From Fragum whitleyi (Eukaryota > Mollusca > Bivalvia > Cardiida > Cardiidae): a stretch of DNA of 64,000 nucleotides. Position 1 is the first letter of the stretch, and every line of letters starts with the position of its first letter. A program made the position numbers and the translations under genes. Where the stretch lies: contig OX411558.1 of the NCBI GenBank assembly GCA_948146395.1, forward strand, positions 37,398,850-37,462,849. Direction: 5' to 3'. A model generated the notes under the pieces. The model had not been told where the DNA came from and ran no database searches. It saw only the letters and a list, made by a program, of their open reading frames with translations. This document shows positions 10,300-23,252 of this stretch, one piece after another.

Positions 10300-12535
10300 C
10301 AGTCGATTTATAGATACCGTTTTTCAGAAATCCGGTCTGTTTGACCCACTACATTTTTACCATTATCTTCTGAGCAATGTGTTCAAACCAAATTATGTGT
10401 TTTCAAACACCGAAGAAACGGCCTTTTCAGCCACAATCTACAAACTTTGCTTTTATCTTATTTACTTTTCGGCAAATAGAGAAGAGGCTAATACAAAATT
10501 TGATGTAATTTTCGATTTTAGTAATTACCAGTTAGTATTTTCAGTGTTTATAACAAGATTTTCGGTCGAGTAAAGGAGTTGAAACGTACAATAGGTTAAC
10601 TGTATAATAAATTTGTAGCACTTACAATATTACTGCTCTGATGTTTTTCTCGAACGGTCATTTACCAGTTGTAGGGCTGACAACCAATCAAATTCTGTTA
10701 TGATTATCACTCGGTCAAAACCCATGCGTAAATTCAGACCACGTGGTAGATGCAAATGGACATCGTCTGTTCGAAATGTGTCAATTAGGTTGTTTGTCAT
10801 TGGTCAATAGTCGTCTGCACTCAAACAGGGAGCGTGGAAAGTTTACTTTTTGTTCGCATGGTGGAATACTGTTGACTATGTGTTAACAAATAGAAATAAT
10901 TTTGTAATTTTGAAATATTTGATTTCAATGAGCACTCTGCTCACGCTCCAATCCTTTTTTCAATAAATTCAAATTTGTGTATGAAGAAAAATTATTCAAC
11001 AACAAATAAACCGACAAAAACATACGATAAACTGATATAGGATAGCAGTAAGAGCGATCTATTTTTAGAACAACTCATGAATAATCATAGAGTGCTGCTA
11101 GATTTAATCGATTGGTCAAAAACCAAAGATATAAATAGCATAGTTGGCGATTTCACGTGTTTCTTGGGGGAAAATGCATTTATAGTATTTGGGAAAACCC
11201 AATGCTTGAAATACAAACATGTTGGTAATCAAAATTGTAAATAGTTTAATGAAAAATGTTTGTTGCTAAACAGGCTTTTAAACTCTATAGAGAGAGGAAT
11301 AATATTAACAGACAAGCTTTTAGCTTGGCGCGTGCTCATTATAACAACGTAAAAAATCTGCTAAGAAATAATTTAGACTAGCAGAGGGCTATCGAATCAG
11401 CAAACTTTCAAAATTGGACCCACGAGGTTGGATGAGCTGGCGATGTCCTCGAAAAGATGGAGTGTTAAGACAAAAAACTCACAAATTGGGCAAAGATGTT
11501 ACCAACTTTTTTGTCCAAATTTGAGCCCTTTTGATTGGCGAACTATTGCACTATCCCAGCCTCTAATTGATGTCCGATTTACAGTGCTGACAGCACTTTG
11601 ATTTTTAATCGTTATGGCTTTATTCGAAGATTAGCTCTTTTATTTTACACTCGAAGCTATTAATAGCCTCAAGCATTTGTCCAAGAACTGATCAAAGAGC
11701 TTCTCTTTTTTTCAGAGAATCCATGAGGTCATTGACACCATTTTGCTGTCGCTAAATCCGACATACAAATGTACCTTCTACTGTAGATATATTTTGAGGA
11801 TGTTTGAGATTCCCAATTTCATTTGATAAGCCCCAAAATAGGGAACTATATGAGAAATGTCTTTTATGCATTCAAAATGGATCTGACTTAGTAAATTTGA
11901 TTAGTTGTAATCTGCGATTTCCCATTCTACATATCACTCATAGGTGAGAGATGAAATTTCAACAACGTATTTCAAAAGAAAAAGATTATAAAACTATTTC
12001 ATGCAATCGACCTTTTTAATGACTTTTGTGTTTTTAAAGTAGGAATCTTTAAGGTTTTCAAGTGAAGTTTGACCTACCATGCCACTTCTATATTTTAGAG
12101 CCAATCAAATTTCCATGACCAATTTAATTAAAGGGTATACAAAGGAACATTCGCGCCAAGTTTGGATAAAGTCAGCCCAAAGGAAGAAGGACTATTTAAT
12201 ATCTCAATGCGAGAACAAACCACACTCTACCGTGTTCATATTTGGGTTCTAACAAATCACGTAATGGGTCGTCCAAGAAACATTAACAGTTTCATTGGAA
12301 TTGGTCCAATAGATTGCCAGTAGAAGATTTTAAATGTTTTTGATATGAAAATAAGCCGCAACCTACCCCTACCAAGCCCTTTTTTTTGGGGGGGGGGGGA
12401 GACAATTCTAGTAAAGATCAATCTCGGAAACATTCGTTCGAATTATTTCATTGATTTTGGAGAATATAAAAAAATGTGAAATAAGCATGGCCAAAGTAAT
12501 AGACCAATAAAAACTTCTTGAGCAGTTTACAAGGC
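10300..12535. other. Mostly unique AT-rich sequence
   Basis: No open frame longer than about 65 codons and no repeat shared with the rest of the window that I can see. A run of G lies at about 12389-12400. I assign no gene or element here. Confidence 0.6.
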
Positions 12536-12539
12536 CATA

Positions 12540-12690
12540 ACTACCATTACGCTCATTACGCAAGTGCGTCTTAGAAATATATCCTCTTTCGAAAAGCGTC
12601 GTTTATGAATGATCATAATATCGAAACTACAGCTTATTCAAGCTGTAGTTACGACACTTTGATTATTCACCAACGCTCAAATCGTATAGA
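12540..12690. mobile_element. Foldback family H fragment
   Basis: Contains ATTACGCTCATTACGCAAG, TGATCATAATATCGAAAC and the palindrome AACTACAGCTTATTCAAGCT. These are the inverted equivalent of 21180-21300. Confidence 0.55.
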
Positions 12691-12804
12691 AAACAGGAGT
12701 GGACGAACACATTCATCTTTTGTCACAGTCCATATATTGCATTTATTCCAAAAATTCTTTGTTGGTCGCCTTCCAAGTGCGTATAAATTTCAAAAGCCTT
12801 GTTA

Positions 12805-12965
12805 CGCCTATGATTTAAGAAGAAGGTCACCCTAGGAACATTTCTGCTATGCATGGATGAAGATTTTTAAATAAAACGGTTACGCATGCGAGGACGTACA
12901 CACGCATGGATGGACGGACTGCTATGGCAACAGCTTTATGAATTTAGGACAATGGAGCTTAAAAG
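12805..12965 (-). mobile_element. End fragment of tandem-bearing element T2
   Basis: GAAGGTCACCCTAGGAACAT, then GATGAAGATTTTTAAA, a GGACGGAC-type stretch and GGAGCTTAAAA match the end of the element at 20690-20875. Only this end segment is present. Confidence 0.55.
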
Positions 12966-13009
12966 GAGATTCTAATAATTAATTTAAGCCGAAGGCCCAA
13001 TTGTATAAC

Positions 13010-13230
13010 TCACCGACGGTTGCACTCATTCTTTCCAACTTTTTGCCTTCTACCAATGGTTTGATAATCGTAGACCTATGTGAGATAGCAGCTGGAGGCT
13101 AGGAAAGGGTGAAATGGTAGTAATGGTGTTAGAAATACCAGGAACCCATTGTTAGGTGCTTCAGTCGCCGCGATATAACTGAAAAAATGTTGAATGCGGC
13201 GTAAAACCTCATTCAAACATATCAATTGCG
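13010..13230 (+). mobile_element. SINE family S, head missing
   Basis: The body motifs are in order: CACTCATTCTTTCCAACTTT, GTAGACCTATGTGAGATAGC, AGCTGGAGGCTAGGAAAGG, AATACCAGGAACCCATTGTT, CGATATAACTGAAAAA and AAACCTCATTCAAACA. The tRNA-related head has been lost. Confidence 0.75.
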
Positions 13231-13559
13231 TAGCAAAAGTTTAGTGGTAGCTTCGGGGTAACTATGGAAATATAATGGTTAACCCTGAGGATGCCACTTA
13301 TCGTTTGTTATGCAATTAGGCTTATGATTTTTTTTTGAAGCTAGGAATGTATGTTTACTACTAGTATTTAACAAGTTCTGTATTTGAACCGCCACCCCTC
13401 TCCACTCCTGGATACGCATATGCATGGTTGTAATTGCTTCTTGTAAATGGTGTTTTGAAATACGACTCGTTCTGGTGATATTTGAAAGTTCTTAATTCAT
13501 TAAAGCCAGCCGATTTACGACATTCTGGTCGCCGCCCTGTTTTATGTACTTTCTCTCAT

Positions 13560-13765
13560 GCTACCCGTCACGCGACTCGGATAGACACTTTTTGCAAATA
13601 ACTTATTTTCTGAATCTAGAAAGATCATATAACTTCCTATGAAAGCTTTATTTTTAAATTAGGCCTCTAGTTGACCTGCACTGGAACCAATCTCTTTTTC
13701 CAATATATATTTAACGAAGTACCTAACGGCCCCTATTCGCGTGACGGGTCACGCATTTTACAGTT
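13560..13765. mobile_element. Family G right-half fragment
   Basis: TTTTCTGAATCTAGAAAGAT, then TTGACCTGCACTGGAACCAA, and the terminus CGCGTGACGGGTCACG. A GTCACGCG word at about 13567 suggests a rearranged left end. Confidence 0.5.
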
Positions 13766-14187
13766 TCTGATTTTTTAACCTTGTGTAACAGTTTTTTTTT
13801 CTTCTTTTTTTTTCATCGATTTCATCATTTTTTGCAAACTCTTTGAAATTGGACGAGTTCATCATTTTTACAAATTGTCGAAGGGTTATGATTAAATTGA
13901 CGAGGGTCAGTCAACTTTTATCAAGTCCCTTGTTTGAACATCGAGTGTCACTTTAAACGACGGCATTTAATCTCGAGAAACGTTCTCCTGATAAGACGAA
14001 ACCCGGTCATTCACATTTCATGACTGCTGATTTAAAAGAGCACGTACTTGAAACTTTAAAGACCTAAGTTACGTTGGGGTTCTTCCTGGTTAGCTATCGC
14101 CATCCTCGCAGCCCAGAGGACTGTTTTACTAAATATCTTACGATCATTTTTTGCGTAAGTCAAAAGTCAAAATTTCACTACAGTTGT

Positions 14188-14272
14188 TACTAAATATGGA
14201 ATTCTGCAATGCAGCATCTCATTGGAATCGTCTTCTAAAGACGATTCCAATGAAATATTGCAAGGTAGAATC
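14188..14272. repeat. Long hairpin
   Basis: GAATTCTGCAATGCAGCATC and CATTGGAATCGTCTT face AAGACGATTCCAATG and TATTGCAAGGTAGAATC across a 4-base loop near 14235. Probably a snap-back MITE; borders are not defined. Confidence 0.6.
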
Positions 14273-14394
14273 TTAACAACGAATTAAAACACCAGATACG
14301 ATTTATGATATTGTCTTACGATCATTTTTTTTAAAGAAGTTTTGTAAAACAGGCCCCTGGCGTAAAGCATTACGTTACTCTTCATCGAAAAATT

Positions 14395-15275
14395 GTAGTC
14401 TGTGTAACGGATAGACTGGTCCCATGGTCGACTTCTAAAAATCCTATTGATAGTTTACAGTGAAATCAGTCTACATAATTGATAGACTGGTCCCTATGTC
14501 GTCTACAAAAAAATCCTATTGATAGTTAACATTGATATCGTTTTACGTAATGGATTGACTGGTCCCGTCGTCGACTTAAAGAAATCCTATTGATAGTTAA
14601 CAGTGATATCAGTCTACTTTATAACTAGACTGGTCCCATGGCCAACCTAAAAATCCTATTGATAGTTGACGGTGATATCAGTCTTCATAATAGACAGAGT
14701 GGTCCCATGGTCGACTAAAGAAAATTCTATTGATAGTTGACGGTGATATCAGTCTTCGTTGTGGATAGACTGGTCTCAACGTAGACTTCAAATAAATCAT
14801 TTTTATAGTTGACAGTGATATCAGTCTACGTAATTAAAAGACAGGTTCCATCGTCGACTTCAAAAAAATCTACTGAAAGTTGACAGTGATTAAAGTCTAA
14901 GTAATCGATAGACTGGTATATCGACTTCAGGAAAATCCCATTGATTAAAGTCTACGTAATGAATAGACTAGTCCCACCGTGGACTTATCTTACTTATTAA
15001 TGAGCCTGTGAGTGACATTTCCAACAATTTAAAATGCGGGCCAAGCAAAGACTCTGGCCAGCCCGTGCATCTGCACAGTCAGACCAGAGTCTTTGCGCTT
15101 TGCAGATAGTTAAGGTCTCAAAGTATCTTTATACAGTCTGGTTACCTAATAATAACACTATGTAGCTGTCTAAGTTGCAAATGTTTACACTTCACACACA
15201 TGTCAAGTTGGTGGAAATGTCACGCGCAGGCTCAAATGACAGTGATATCAGTCTACGTTATGGAGTGACACTCGG
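14395..15275 (+). repeat. 71-bp tandem array, about nine units, interrupted
   Basis: Words such as GATAGACTGGTCCCAT and TCCTATTGATAGTT and GTGATATCAGTCTACG recur at intervals of 70-73 bp from 14413 to about 14966. A family F MITE at 15002-15233 breaks the array, and a last partial unit (TGACAGTGATATCAGTCTAC) follows at 15237-15260. The unit is not a multiple of three and has no open frame. Confidence 0.85.
15002..15233. mobile_element. Family F MITE inside the 71-bp array
   Basis: Ends GAGCCTGTGAGTGACATTTC and the inverse with CACGCGCAGGCTC. TAAT lies left and AAAT right. The inner hairpin AGACTCTGGCCAG / CAGACCAGAGTCT is intact. Confidence 0.7.
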
Positions 15276-15955
15276 ATACCGAGGATGGCTATTCCATTTT
15301 TCCCGTCGTCTTAAATAATGTCTTTAAATGGTCTATATACGTTCAATATCATTGAAACTTGTATTAAAAATAGTATTAAATCGGTCTTACATATTGCTCG
15401 TACGCGATTAATAAAAGTGTCAATCCATGGAATTGTTAATATTATTGACCGTGTATTGGCGATATTAGAGATGGATCAATAGATTAATTTATTCAATTCG
15501 ATTGTCAATAAAAATACGGAATTAAACACACATGTAGTAAAATAGTTTATTTTCAATTCTGTTTGTTTAGATAAGTATAATTTGTTAGGTTCCATACCTT
15601 TGAAGACAAAGAAGAAATGAAAAAATAAATCGGAATCGTATCATAGGGAGTTCACATGGGAAGTTTTATTTGAATGAGGCAAATGGTTGTGGAGAAAACG
15701 TCATGTTTGTACGGACAGAATGACGGACGGAAGAAAGGACAGGCCGCCGGATAACATAATAAAATAAAATTACACGAGAGTCATCAGGGGCGGGTTATAC
15801 ACATTGACTAAAGAATTGAAGAATTTATACAGCTTTTGTAGCTGTCTCAAAGAAGATAAAAAGCTTCACATCTTTCTTGAGGAAATCTCTTGAATAGTTA
15901 TTGCAGTAATTTCAGAAATTTAAGAAAAAAAATAAAATAAAATAAAAAAGGGGAC
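15276..15955. other. AT-rich sequence without recognised features
   Basis: No substantial open frame. A GACGGACGGAAG-type stretch near 15722 recalls the ends of tandem-bearing elements, but I cannot place it in a family. Confidence 0.5.
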
Positions 15956-15958
15956 ACA

Positions 15959-16035
15959 TCGATGGCTTAGCGTGAAACAGTTGTAACTGCCTATATGTTT
16001 ATAGGCAGTTACAACTGTTTCGCGCTGAGCCATCG
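15959..16035. repeat. Near-perfect hairpin (family P)
   Basis: Arms of about 36 bp with a tiny loop: ATGGCTTAGCGTGAAACAG then TTGTAACTGCCTATA on the left, the inverse on the right. Arm sequence is shared with 24955-25026 and, more distantly, 38408-38484 and 62354-62420. Confidence 0.8.
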
Positions 16036-16513
16036 ACATGAGGTAACATACAGCAGTGAAAAGACCGTCCAGAATCCTTCGAGTAGGTCAACCATTTTGC
16101 TAAGTACTGATATACTGTATTTTTTCAGCAAGAATTCTATTAATATCTTACCATCTGTTATTTTGCGTCACTTCTTCCACGGACGTGCTATTTTGTAACA
16201 CAAAATGCGTTTCCTTTCCCACGTAATCTACTGCCAGATGAAATTAATACGAGTAGACAGGTCGAAAAGTCACTGGAACGGTTCGGTGCAAAACACTAGA
16301 CGACTTCCTTTTTTCATGCAAACAATACACGTCGTCTTGAAATATTGAGGCTAATTGGAGTAATGACGTAAATGAAAGAAAACGTGCAAATGTGTTCAAA
16401 ATTCGTCCCATGACATACGTGAATTTATCAACGTCATTTAATGTAAGATGAAGAAAGAGAATAAGTCAGTTAAAAAAATAAAAATATATGAAGAAGAACA
16501 AATAAATATCTAA

Positions 16514-17605
16514 ACAAGAGCACCGCCTACGGGTGCCTACGCTCGGCTGTAAAGTTGGATGGTAAAAATAACTAAGTCGAACAGAAAGTCGAAAAGGATC
16601 ATAGTTTGCACAAAATGCTTCTACAGTTACCCTTGAAATAAGATGTTGCTCTTTTGATAGTGACCATGTGTGCCAGGTTTCAAGTGAATGTCTTCAGTAG
16701 AATCAGAGATATCACAAAATATCGGAGTTTTCGCATGACGACGAAAACAATCATGACGTCGACAACATTAAAAAGACTGTAGAAATACCTTGGATTTTTT
16801 CCTCTCCGAAAACAGCAGAGCTAAAATACTGCTCTGTACCACTTTTCAACAGTAAAAGTCTTTACCCGGCAATCAAAAGTTAAAGCAAATTGTGAAGTCT
16901 TTTGTCATAAATAAGTGTCTTTCACCAATTGACCTTGACCAATGACCTTTACATTGTTATGCATGTTACGGTCTTGTCGCAAGCCATGTGCATGTGCAAT
17001 TTCAAAACTCTACTACGTGTATTTACCAATCCAAAGCAGTTACAGCTAATATTCGTATAAACTACAAAAATCTGACCTTGAAAAATGACCTTGACCTATG
17101 ACCTTGAACGTGGTACCAACAGAAAGCCCTTGTCCCAAGTATTCTTTATGTGAAATATGAAGGCCATTCAAAGGTTATAGTCAATGCTACAGATTTATTT
17201 TTAAACTGACCTTGAAAAATAACCTTGTCTTTCACTGATGACCGTGAACTTGGTAGCAACAGAAAGGTCTTGTCCCAAATAAAGCTCATGTTAAAAATAT
17301 GAAGGCATTATCACGTACCACTCAAAAGTTATGGCCATTATTAAAGATTTATTTTTTTCACAATATTTACCTTGAAAAAAGATCTTGACCTTGACTGATG
17401 ACCTTGAAATCAAAACCAACAGAAAGGCCTTGACCCAGGCGGGCATCATATAAAATATGAAGGCCCTATCACTCACCATTCAAGAGTTATCACAAAGTGT
17501 CAAAGTTTTTGCACGACGACGACAAAGACGACGACGACACAAAGGTTATAGCAATACCTCGGGTTTTCTCCGAAAACAGCCAAGCTTAAAATAAATAGAT
17601 AGATA
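16514..17605 (+). mobile_element. Element T1 with internal tandem units, copy 1
   Basis: Starts ACAAGAGCACCGCCTACGGG, then a GCTCGGCTGT motif. It runs through repeats of GACCTTGAAAAATGACCTTG and CAGAAAGGTCTTGTCCCAA spaced 140-160 bp, and ends with GACGACGACGACAC and GGGTTTTCTCCGAAAACAGC. A second such ending at about 16797-16825 suggests two joined copies. No protein frame; the family is dispersed (17606-18575, 51832-52135, 59610-60150). Confidence 0.7.
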
Positions 17606-18575
17606 AACAAGAGCACCACAAGGGGATGCCAACGCTCGACTTTTTTATTATTTCCTAGGCAAATTGGTACCTACATAAAGGTTTTGTCCCAAGCAATGAT
17701 CGTGTGAAATATGAAGGCTCTTTGACTTACCATTCAAAAGTTATGACCAAGGTTTAATTTTTTAAACAAATTTGACCTTGAAAAATGACGTTGATCTTGA
17801 CTAATGACCTCGAACTGGGTACCTAAAGGAAAGTCTTGTCCCAAGCAATGTTCATGTGAAATATGAAGGTTATATGACTTAACATTCAAAAGTTATGAAC
17901 AAGGTTATTATTTTTTTAAAACAATTTGACCTTTAAAGTGACCTTGACCTTGATTGATGAAACTTGATACCTACAGAAAGGTCTTGTCTCAAGCAATTGA
18001 TCATGTGAAATATGAAGGCTTTGTGACGTATCATTCAACAGTTATGACCAAGATTTTTTTAAAAAAAGAACTTAGACCTTGAAGAATGACATTGATCTTG
18101 ACTTGGTACCTCCAGAAAGGTTTTGTCCCAACCAATGATCTTGTGAAATGGCTCTTTGATTTACCATTCAAAAGTAATGACCAAGATTATTTTTTCAAAA
18201 GAAATTCGACCTTGAAAAATGACCTTGACATTGATTGATGACCTTGAACTTAGTACCTACAGAAAGGTCTTGTCCCAAGCAATTATCTTGTAAAATATGA
18301 AGGTTTTTTTATTTACCATTCAAAAGTAATGACCAAGATTAATTTTTGAAAAGAAATTCGACCTTGAAAAATGATCTTAACATTGATTGATGACCTTGAA
18401 CTTGGTTCCTACAGAAAGGTCTTGTCCCAAGCAATGATCTTGTGAAATATGAAAATATGAATACCATTGAAAGTTATGACCAAGGTTAAAGTTTGTCACG
18501 TCCACGCCAACGCCAACTACAACAAGGTGATCATTGTACCTCAGGTTTTCTCCGAAAACGGCCGAGCTAATAAAT
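17606..18575 (+). mobile_element. Element T1, copy 2
   Basis: Begins ACAAGAGCACCACAAGGGG directly after the previous copy's AAATAAATAGATAGATAAA tail. It contains about six units with AGAAAGGTCTTGTCCCAAGC at spacings of 139-153 bp, and closes with CAGGTTTTCTCCGAAAACGG and an AATAAATAAA tail. The simple A-rich tail suggests RNA-mediated spread, though internal tandem repeats are unusual for that. Confidence 0.7.
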
Positions 18576-18939
18576 AAAAGTAATGCTTAATATGAATGAA
18601 CAAATGAATAAACTTATTGATACACTAAGGAAAGGTATTGCATAAATTGTACATTTTCTGGTCGTTATATGCATACGTTAACGAACAATACCAGGACTCT
18701 ATAGGGGGAGAGGGTGGATTGATATGTAAATCCAAGAAAATTCTTTTCATATAAAAACAGAAATAGGAAAATAAAGGGAAAAAGGTTGGGAAAAAGACTA
18801 TTGTAGGTGGTTAAAGACAGAAGCATGAAAATAAATGTCTCTACTTTTTGGCAAATTTCTTGCTTTCTTTTGTCGATTTTAGAAGTAAGTTACATTTCAG
18901 CATGTAAATTGATGGAATATATATTGTTAGAAAGCCAAT

Positions 18940-19103
18940 TTAAGGTAGTGGATCCGTATTAGTTCCGCAACCTTTCAGATGTCATGAAATATCACAGTGT
19001 TAATCGGTGTCTCCTAATGATTTCATTTAGAAACCTCGATTGATTTTGTGAAAGATCATGAGTTCCGAAATTTTGCGAATCTATTACGGGTCAACTACCT
19101 TAA
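18940..19103. mobile_element. 164-bp TTAA-bordered foldback MITE (family R)
   Basis: Ends TTAAGGTAGTGGATCCG and CGGGTCAACTACCTTAA. The inner arms GAAACCTCGATTGATTTTG and TTAATCGGTGTCTCC are also inverted. Exactly the same length as the copy at 45566-45729. The border could be a TTAA duplication or TA plus AGGTAG; the sequence alone cannot decide. Confidence 0.75.
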
Positions 19104-19229
19104 GAATCAATAAGGAATAATTCCAATTTTTCTTGTCATTTGGTACGATGTTTTCATCCAACCCTGCGTTCTGGATGAAAAAACTAGAGGCACTTGAGCG
19201 CCTGATTCGCTTCACAGGCCTGAATATCC

Positions 19230-20875
19230 TGATAATGATTATTAGAGGATGATAAGGCTGTTAGAAATAAGGATCATTCCAGTGAAATTTGTTTGAAATC
19301 CAAATATAAAAATTTCAATACTAACAGAATGTTACTGCATAATATACTGGTATTTTGTCCACAAAATTTTGATTGTAGATCTTTCCGCTTTTCATTAAAT
19401 ACCACTATAAGGGTGTTACTTCACAATAATTGTTAGTCACCAAAACAAAATTCTATCTTAGAGGTAAGAGGTATCTAAGATAATAAGAGGTAAAATATTA
19501 AATCCATTATTTTTATTCTGTCCAATGCCTGCAGTCAACTGAGCTTTTTCTTCCCCACTCTGAACCTCAGTAGGCAACTTTACACCACTTGACCTCTTTG
19601 AGCAGAGTCACCCTTCATTCAACTAAACTGACCAATTCTAAGGGGGTATCTCAGGCTCCCCATTTCACCTAATGGCTCTACACATTTGGATTCTAACAAA
19701 GCTTATGTTCCATCTAACCTACAATCTTTACACCCATTAAATTTAATAAGTCTAAAAAAATCATCATTTAGGTGATACCCAAAGGGTGGTCAAATATTTA
19801 CTTTATATGTTGAAATGTCCTCTGCCAATATGGAGCATGCTGTTCATCTAATCAAATATTTTTTGCAGCCTGATACAGCCTGATCACAGAAATAAAATTC
19901 CTATGATATTTGGTTGAAATCCATCTGTTTGAACTTTGAAAAAAGTTTGTTTTACCATATATTGGGTATTACACCATATTACATATCAAAAGAAATTACA
20001 TCTGACAATAAAATACATATTTTGCATCTGATCATAATAATTTTTTTGCAGACAGATAAAGTATCACTAAAGAATCGTTCCAGCGAAATTCGGTCGATAT
20101 CCATCAGTTACATTCTGAGAAAATGATTTTCAAAGTTTTCACTATATAACATATAGAGAAATGACCTCCGCCCATAAAACACTTATTTTGCATCTGATCA
20201 CAATATATATTTACAGACTTGTAAAGGATCATTAAAGAATCATTCAAATGAAATTTGGTTGTTATCCATTAGTTAGGTTCTGAGAAAATGATTTTCAAAA
20301 ATTCCACTATATAACATATAGAGAAATGACCTCCGCCCATAAAATACACATTTTTCATCTGATCACAATAATTTTTAGTAGACTGATAAAGGGTCACTCA
20401 ATGATCATTCCAGTGAAATTTGGTTGATATCCGTCAATCACATTCTGAGAAATTAATTTTCAAAGTTTCCACTATATAACATATAGAGAAATGACCTCCG
20501 CCAATAAAATACATATTTTTCCATCCGATCACAATAATTTTTGGTAGACTGATAAAGGGTCACTCAAGGATCATTCATGTAAAATTTAATTGGTATCCAT
20601 CAATCACATTCTGAGAAAACTCACCTATTACCATATATGGAAATTAGCCACGCCCACTAAAGCCATGATTTTCAACCGATTAGAATTCTTTGAAGGAATC
20701 TGATAGAAGGTCACCCAAGGAACATTTCTGTGAAATTTGAGTGAAATCCATCCAGTACTTAAGGAGAAGATTTTTAAAGTAAAAGTTTACGGACGGACGG
20801 ACACAAGGATGCACGGACGACGGACACCACGCCATGACAATAGCCCGCTGGCCTTTCGGCTAGTGGAGCTAAAAT
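19230..20875 (-). mobile_element. Element T2 with about 165-bp tandem units
   Basis: Three clear units carry ATATAGAGAAATGACCTCCG at 20161, 20326 and 20491, an exact 165-bp period. Weaker units lie at about 19860-20150, 20560-20700 and 19240-19320. The end at 20700-20875 holds GAAGGTCACCCAAGGAACAT, a GGACGGACGGACAC stretch and CTAGTGGAGCTAAAA. A related copy in the opposite orientation lies at 60892-61640. The stretch 19500-19790 shows no clear units. Confidence 0.7.
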
Positions 20876-20985
20876 CGGTGCAAAATGTTTGCAAATTATA
20901 TCCCGCTTTGTGCACAAGTACACATATGCAAAGCGAGTATAACTTGCAAATAGTTTGTACCGTTTTGTCATGCTGGAAGCAGGAT
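20875..20985. repeat. Hairpin with short loop
   Basis: TGCAAATTATATCCCGCTTT faces AAAGCGAGTATAACTTGCAA around a TGTGCACAAGTACACATATG-type centre. The outer bases GTACCGTTTTGTCATGCTG match a similar hairpin at 23505-23610. Confidence 0.6.
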
Positions 20986-21024
20986 TAGATTGGATTGATT
21001 TGCTGAAACACCAATAAAGGTACT

Positions 21025-21320
21025 AAACATAGGCGTAGCCAGGATTTTGAAATTTCTACGCATTTCCAAGACGAACACCACAGAATATATAGGATAAAGG
21101 CGACTGTCGACTGTGACTAAAGACTAATACCCTCACCCGCTCCCCTTTTATATGATTTCAACGTTGGTAAATAATCAAACATCGTAACTACAGCTTGAAT
21201 AAGCTGTAGTTTCGATGTTATGATCATTCACCAACGATATTTTTCGAGGGAGGATTTATTTGTATTACACAAATGCGTAATGTGCGTAATGGGAGCTACG
21301 CCCTTGCAAAATAACACAAT
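21025..21320. mobile_element. Foldback MITE family H
   Basis: Left GGCGTAGCCAGGATTTTGAA and right TGGGAGCTACGCCCTTGC are partly inverted. The centre is AACTACAGCTTGAATAAGCT, followed by its inverse. Copies or parts: 12540-12690, 24425-25065, 26130-26400. Confidence 0.6.
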
Positions 21321-21648
21321 AAAGGTCATGCGTGAGAGAGAAAAAACACTAGTCAAAACGTTGTGTAACCCGCTATCAGTCCTTCAGCATGTGCTCTTGT
21401 AGTAAACTTGACTTACAAAAGAGTACTTGACCAAGAATTCAAAATACAATTCTGTCGCGGTTATTGCACCTTTCGTATGACCAATATCTGCATTTTGTCT
21501 AACGGAATGAGGTCATGACCCACTTTGCAATAGATCAAACAAGAGGATTTTTGCACACTATTCGCCAAGAAAAAAAAAGACCATGTGGGTAATGTTCAAT
21601 GTGTCTACATGGTCAGGCTACATACCGCACTAGCTTTGGGCCTGCTTA

Positions 21649-21880
21649 TTTGTTTGAATGGGGTTATACGCCGCTTTCAACAATCTTTCAGTTGTATCAA
21701 CGTGGCTTGAGACCTTACAATGAATTCCTGGTATATCTCCCACCAGTACTACCATTACTTCCTTTTCTAGCCACCAGCTGCTATCTCACACATGTCTACG
21801 ATTATCAAATCAACCGGGCCGTTGGTGGGAGACAAATAGTAGGATAGAATGAGTACCGCCGTCGCGGTTGAAGTTATCTG
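21649..21880 (-). mobile_element. SINE family S, head missing
   Basis: Runs in reverse from TTTGTTTGAATGGGGTTATA through GCCGCTTTCAACAATCTTTC, a degraded middle, and TAGCCACCAGCTGCTATC, to GAATGAGTACCGCCGTCGCG. No tRNA-like head remains. Confidence 0.7.
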
Positions 21881-22041
21881 CATTTAGCTGATTTAACGAA
21901 TCTAGAATTATCCTGTATAAGACATTTTGAAATGAGACCTTCGATTGACCTCCACTGGAACCTGTCATTTTACGAAACTCCCACGCTGTCATTTCTTTTA
22001 AGGATCATATATCGAGGATATTGAATGAGTGGCATTGAATA

Positions 22042-22138
22042 CTGAATTTATTAAACGAGTCATATTTAAACAGATAAAAGCGAGGCTGTGCCGAGTTTTT
22101 ATCTGTTTGAGAATACGAGTTTAATAAGTTCGGTATTT
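22042..22138. repeat. Foldback hairpin
   Basis: AATACTGAATTTATTAAACG and AAACAGATAAAAGCGAGGC face CCGAGTTTTTATCTGTTTG and GTTTAATAAGTTCGGTATT. Arms are about 45 bp with one asymmetric bulge. Confidence 0.65.
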
Positions 22139-23240
22139 TATGAGCACAAATTTGATATTCTATATATAATATGATCTAAATTTTCGCTAGAAATCGAGGG
22201 TATTCCCGATATTCATGATTTATTCTGTGAAAAATATAATGCCGTTTGCGAATTTACGTCACCAAAAGCATTATTGTGTCATCATCACAACGAAATATAA
22301 CGTTGCTATACGGTCCTAGCTCATTTGTATAGTTATTCCACCAGTGTAATAACACTCTTGTAAATATGAAAAATATTCAAAGGGTTTATATCAGTCCCGC
22401 GACGTAGGTCATATTTTGAATGATTTTTACATGTACTATACATGACCATCATGACTTCATGCACCTAGACCCATAGTATTCTAAAATAAGAAAACCTAAA
22501 AAAAATGTGCATTGCTTGCAATTTCAGGGCATAAATGATTTGGCAAGGATTTTTGTATCCAACCGAGCTAGCGTTCAACGTATAACTAGCCTGTCTCGAA
22601 AAAAAAATAATAAAAAAAATACAGCTATATATTTTCAAGAACCTCCCGAAACTTTCAAGCAATCGAAGCCTTTCCGTTGGATACAATTCAGAACTAGGAA
22701 ATGAAAGATTCTAAAACAAGACTAAACACCGGGCGGTGTTGAAACAAAACGTGTGCTAGAAAGACAGCTAATTAAATCTGCGTGCTTTTCACTCCATTAA
22801 CTTTAGCTTTTTATTTAACGTAGGCCTCTGCCTTTAACGACCCGAAAACATACATTTCATGCAATAATGAAATATAATCCTTCTTCCGGGGAATCATGTA
22901 TATATAATACGTACCAAGTGTATTGTATGAAACAAAAGTTGGGGGAATTGCCACAACCGAGTAAGATATTTTTCATACAATACTCTAAGTACGTATTATT
23001 TCAATCTTATAACCTCTATTTGACTTGTTTTCGTCGATGATTTTACAGAAATGCGAGTTTCTTTTAAAAATACCGCAGTATGTCATTGTTCTAAAAATAT
23101 CCATGTGATATCATAAAAATATGGGATATTTTCAAACGGAAATTTGTACAGTTACAAGATAAATTCATGGGCGATTTTATCCTCCCTATCGGGAAACACG
23201 ATTCACTCCAGTCTTGAAATTTCAGCAATCGAATAGCCTG
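22139..23240. other. Apparently unique sequence upstream of candidate promoter
   Basis: No repeat match within the window and no open frame over 75 codons. Base composition is less AT-biased than the flanks towards 23200. Confidence 0.4.
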
Positions 23241-23252
23241 AAGTGAGATCTA

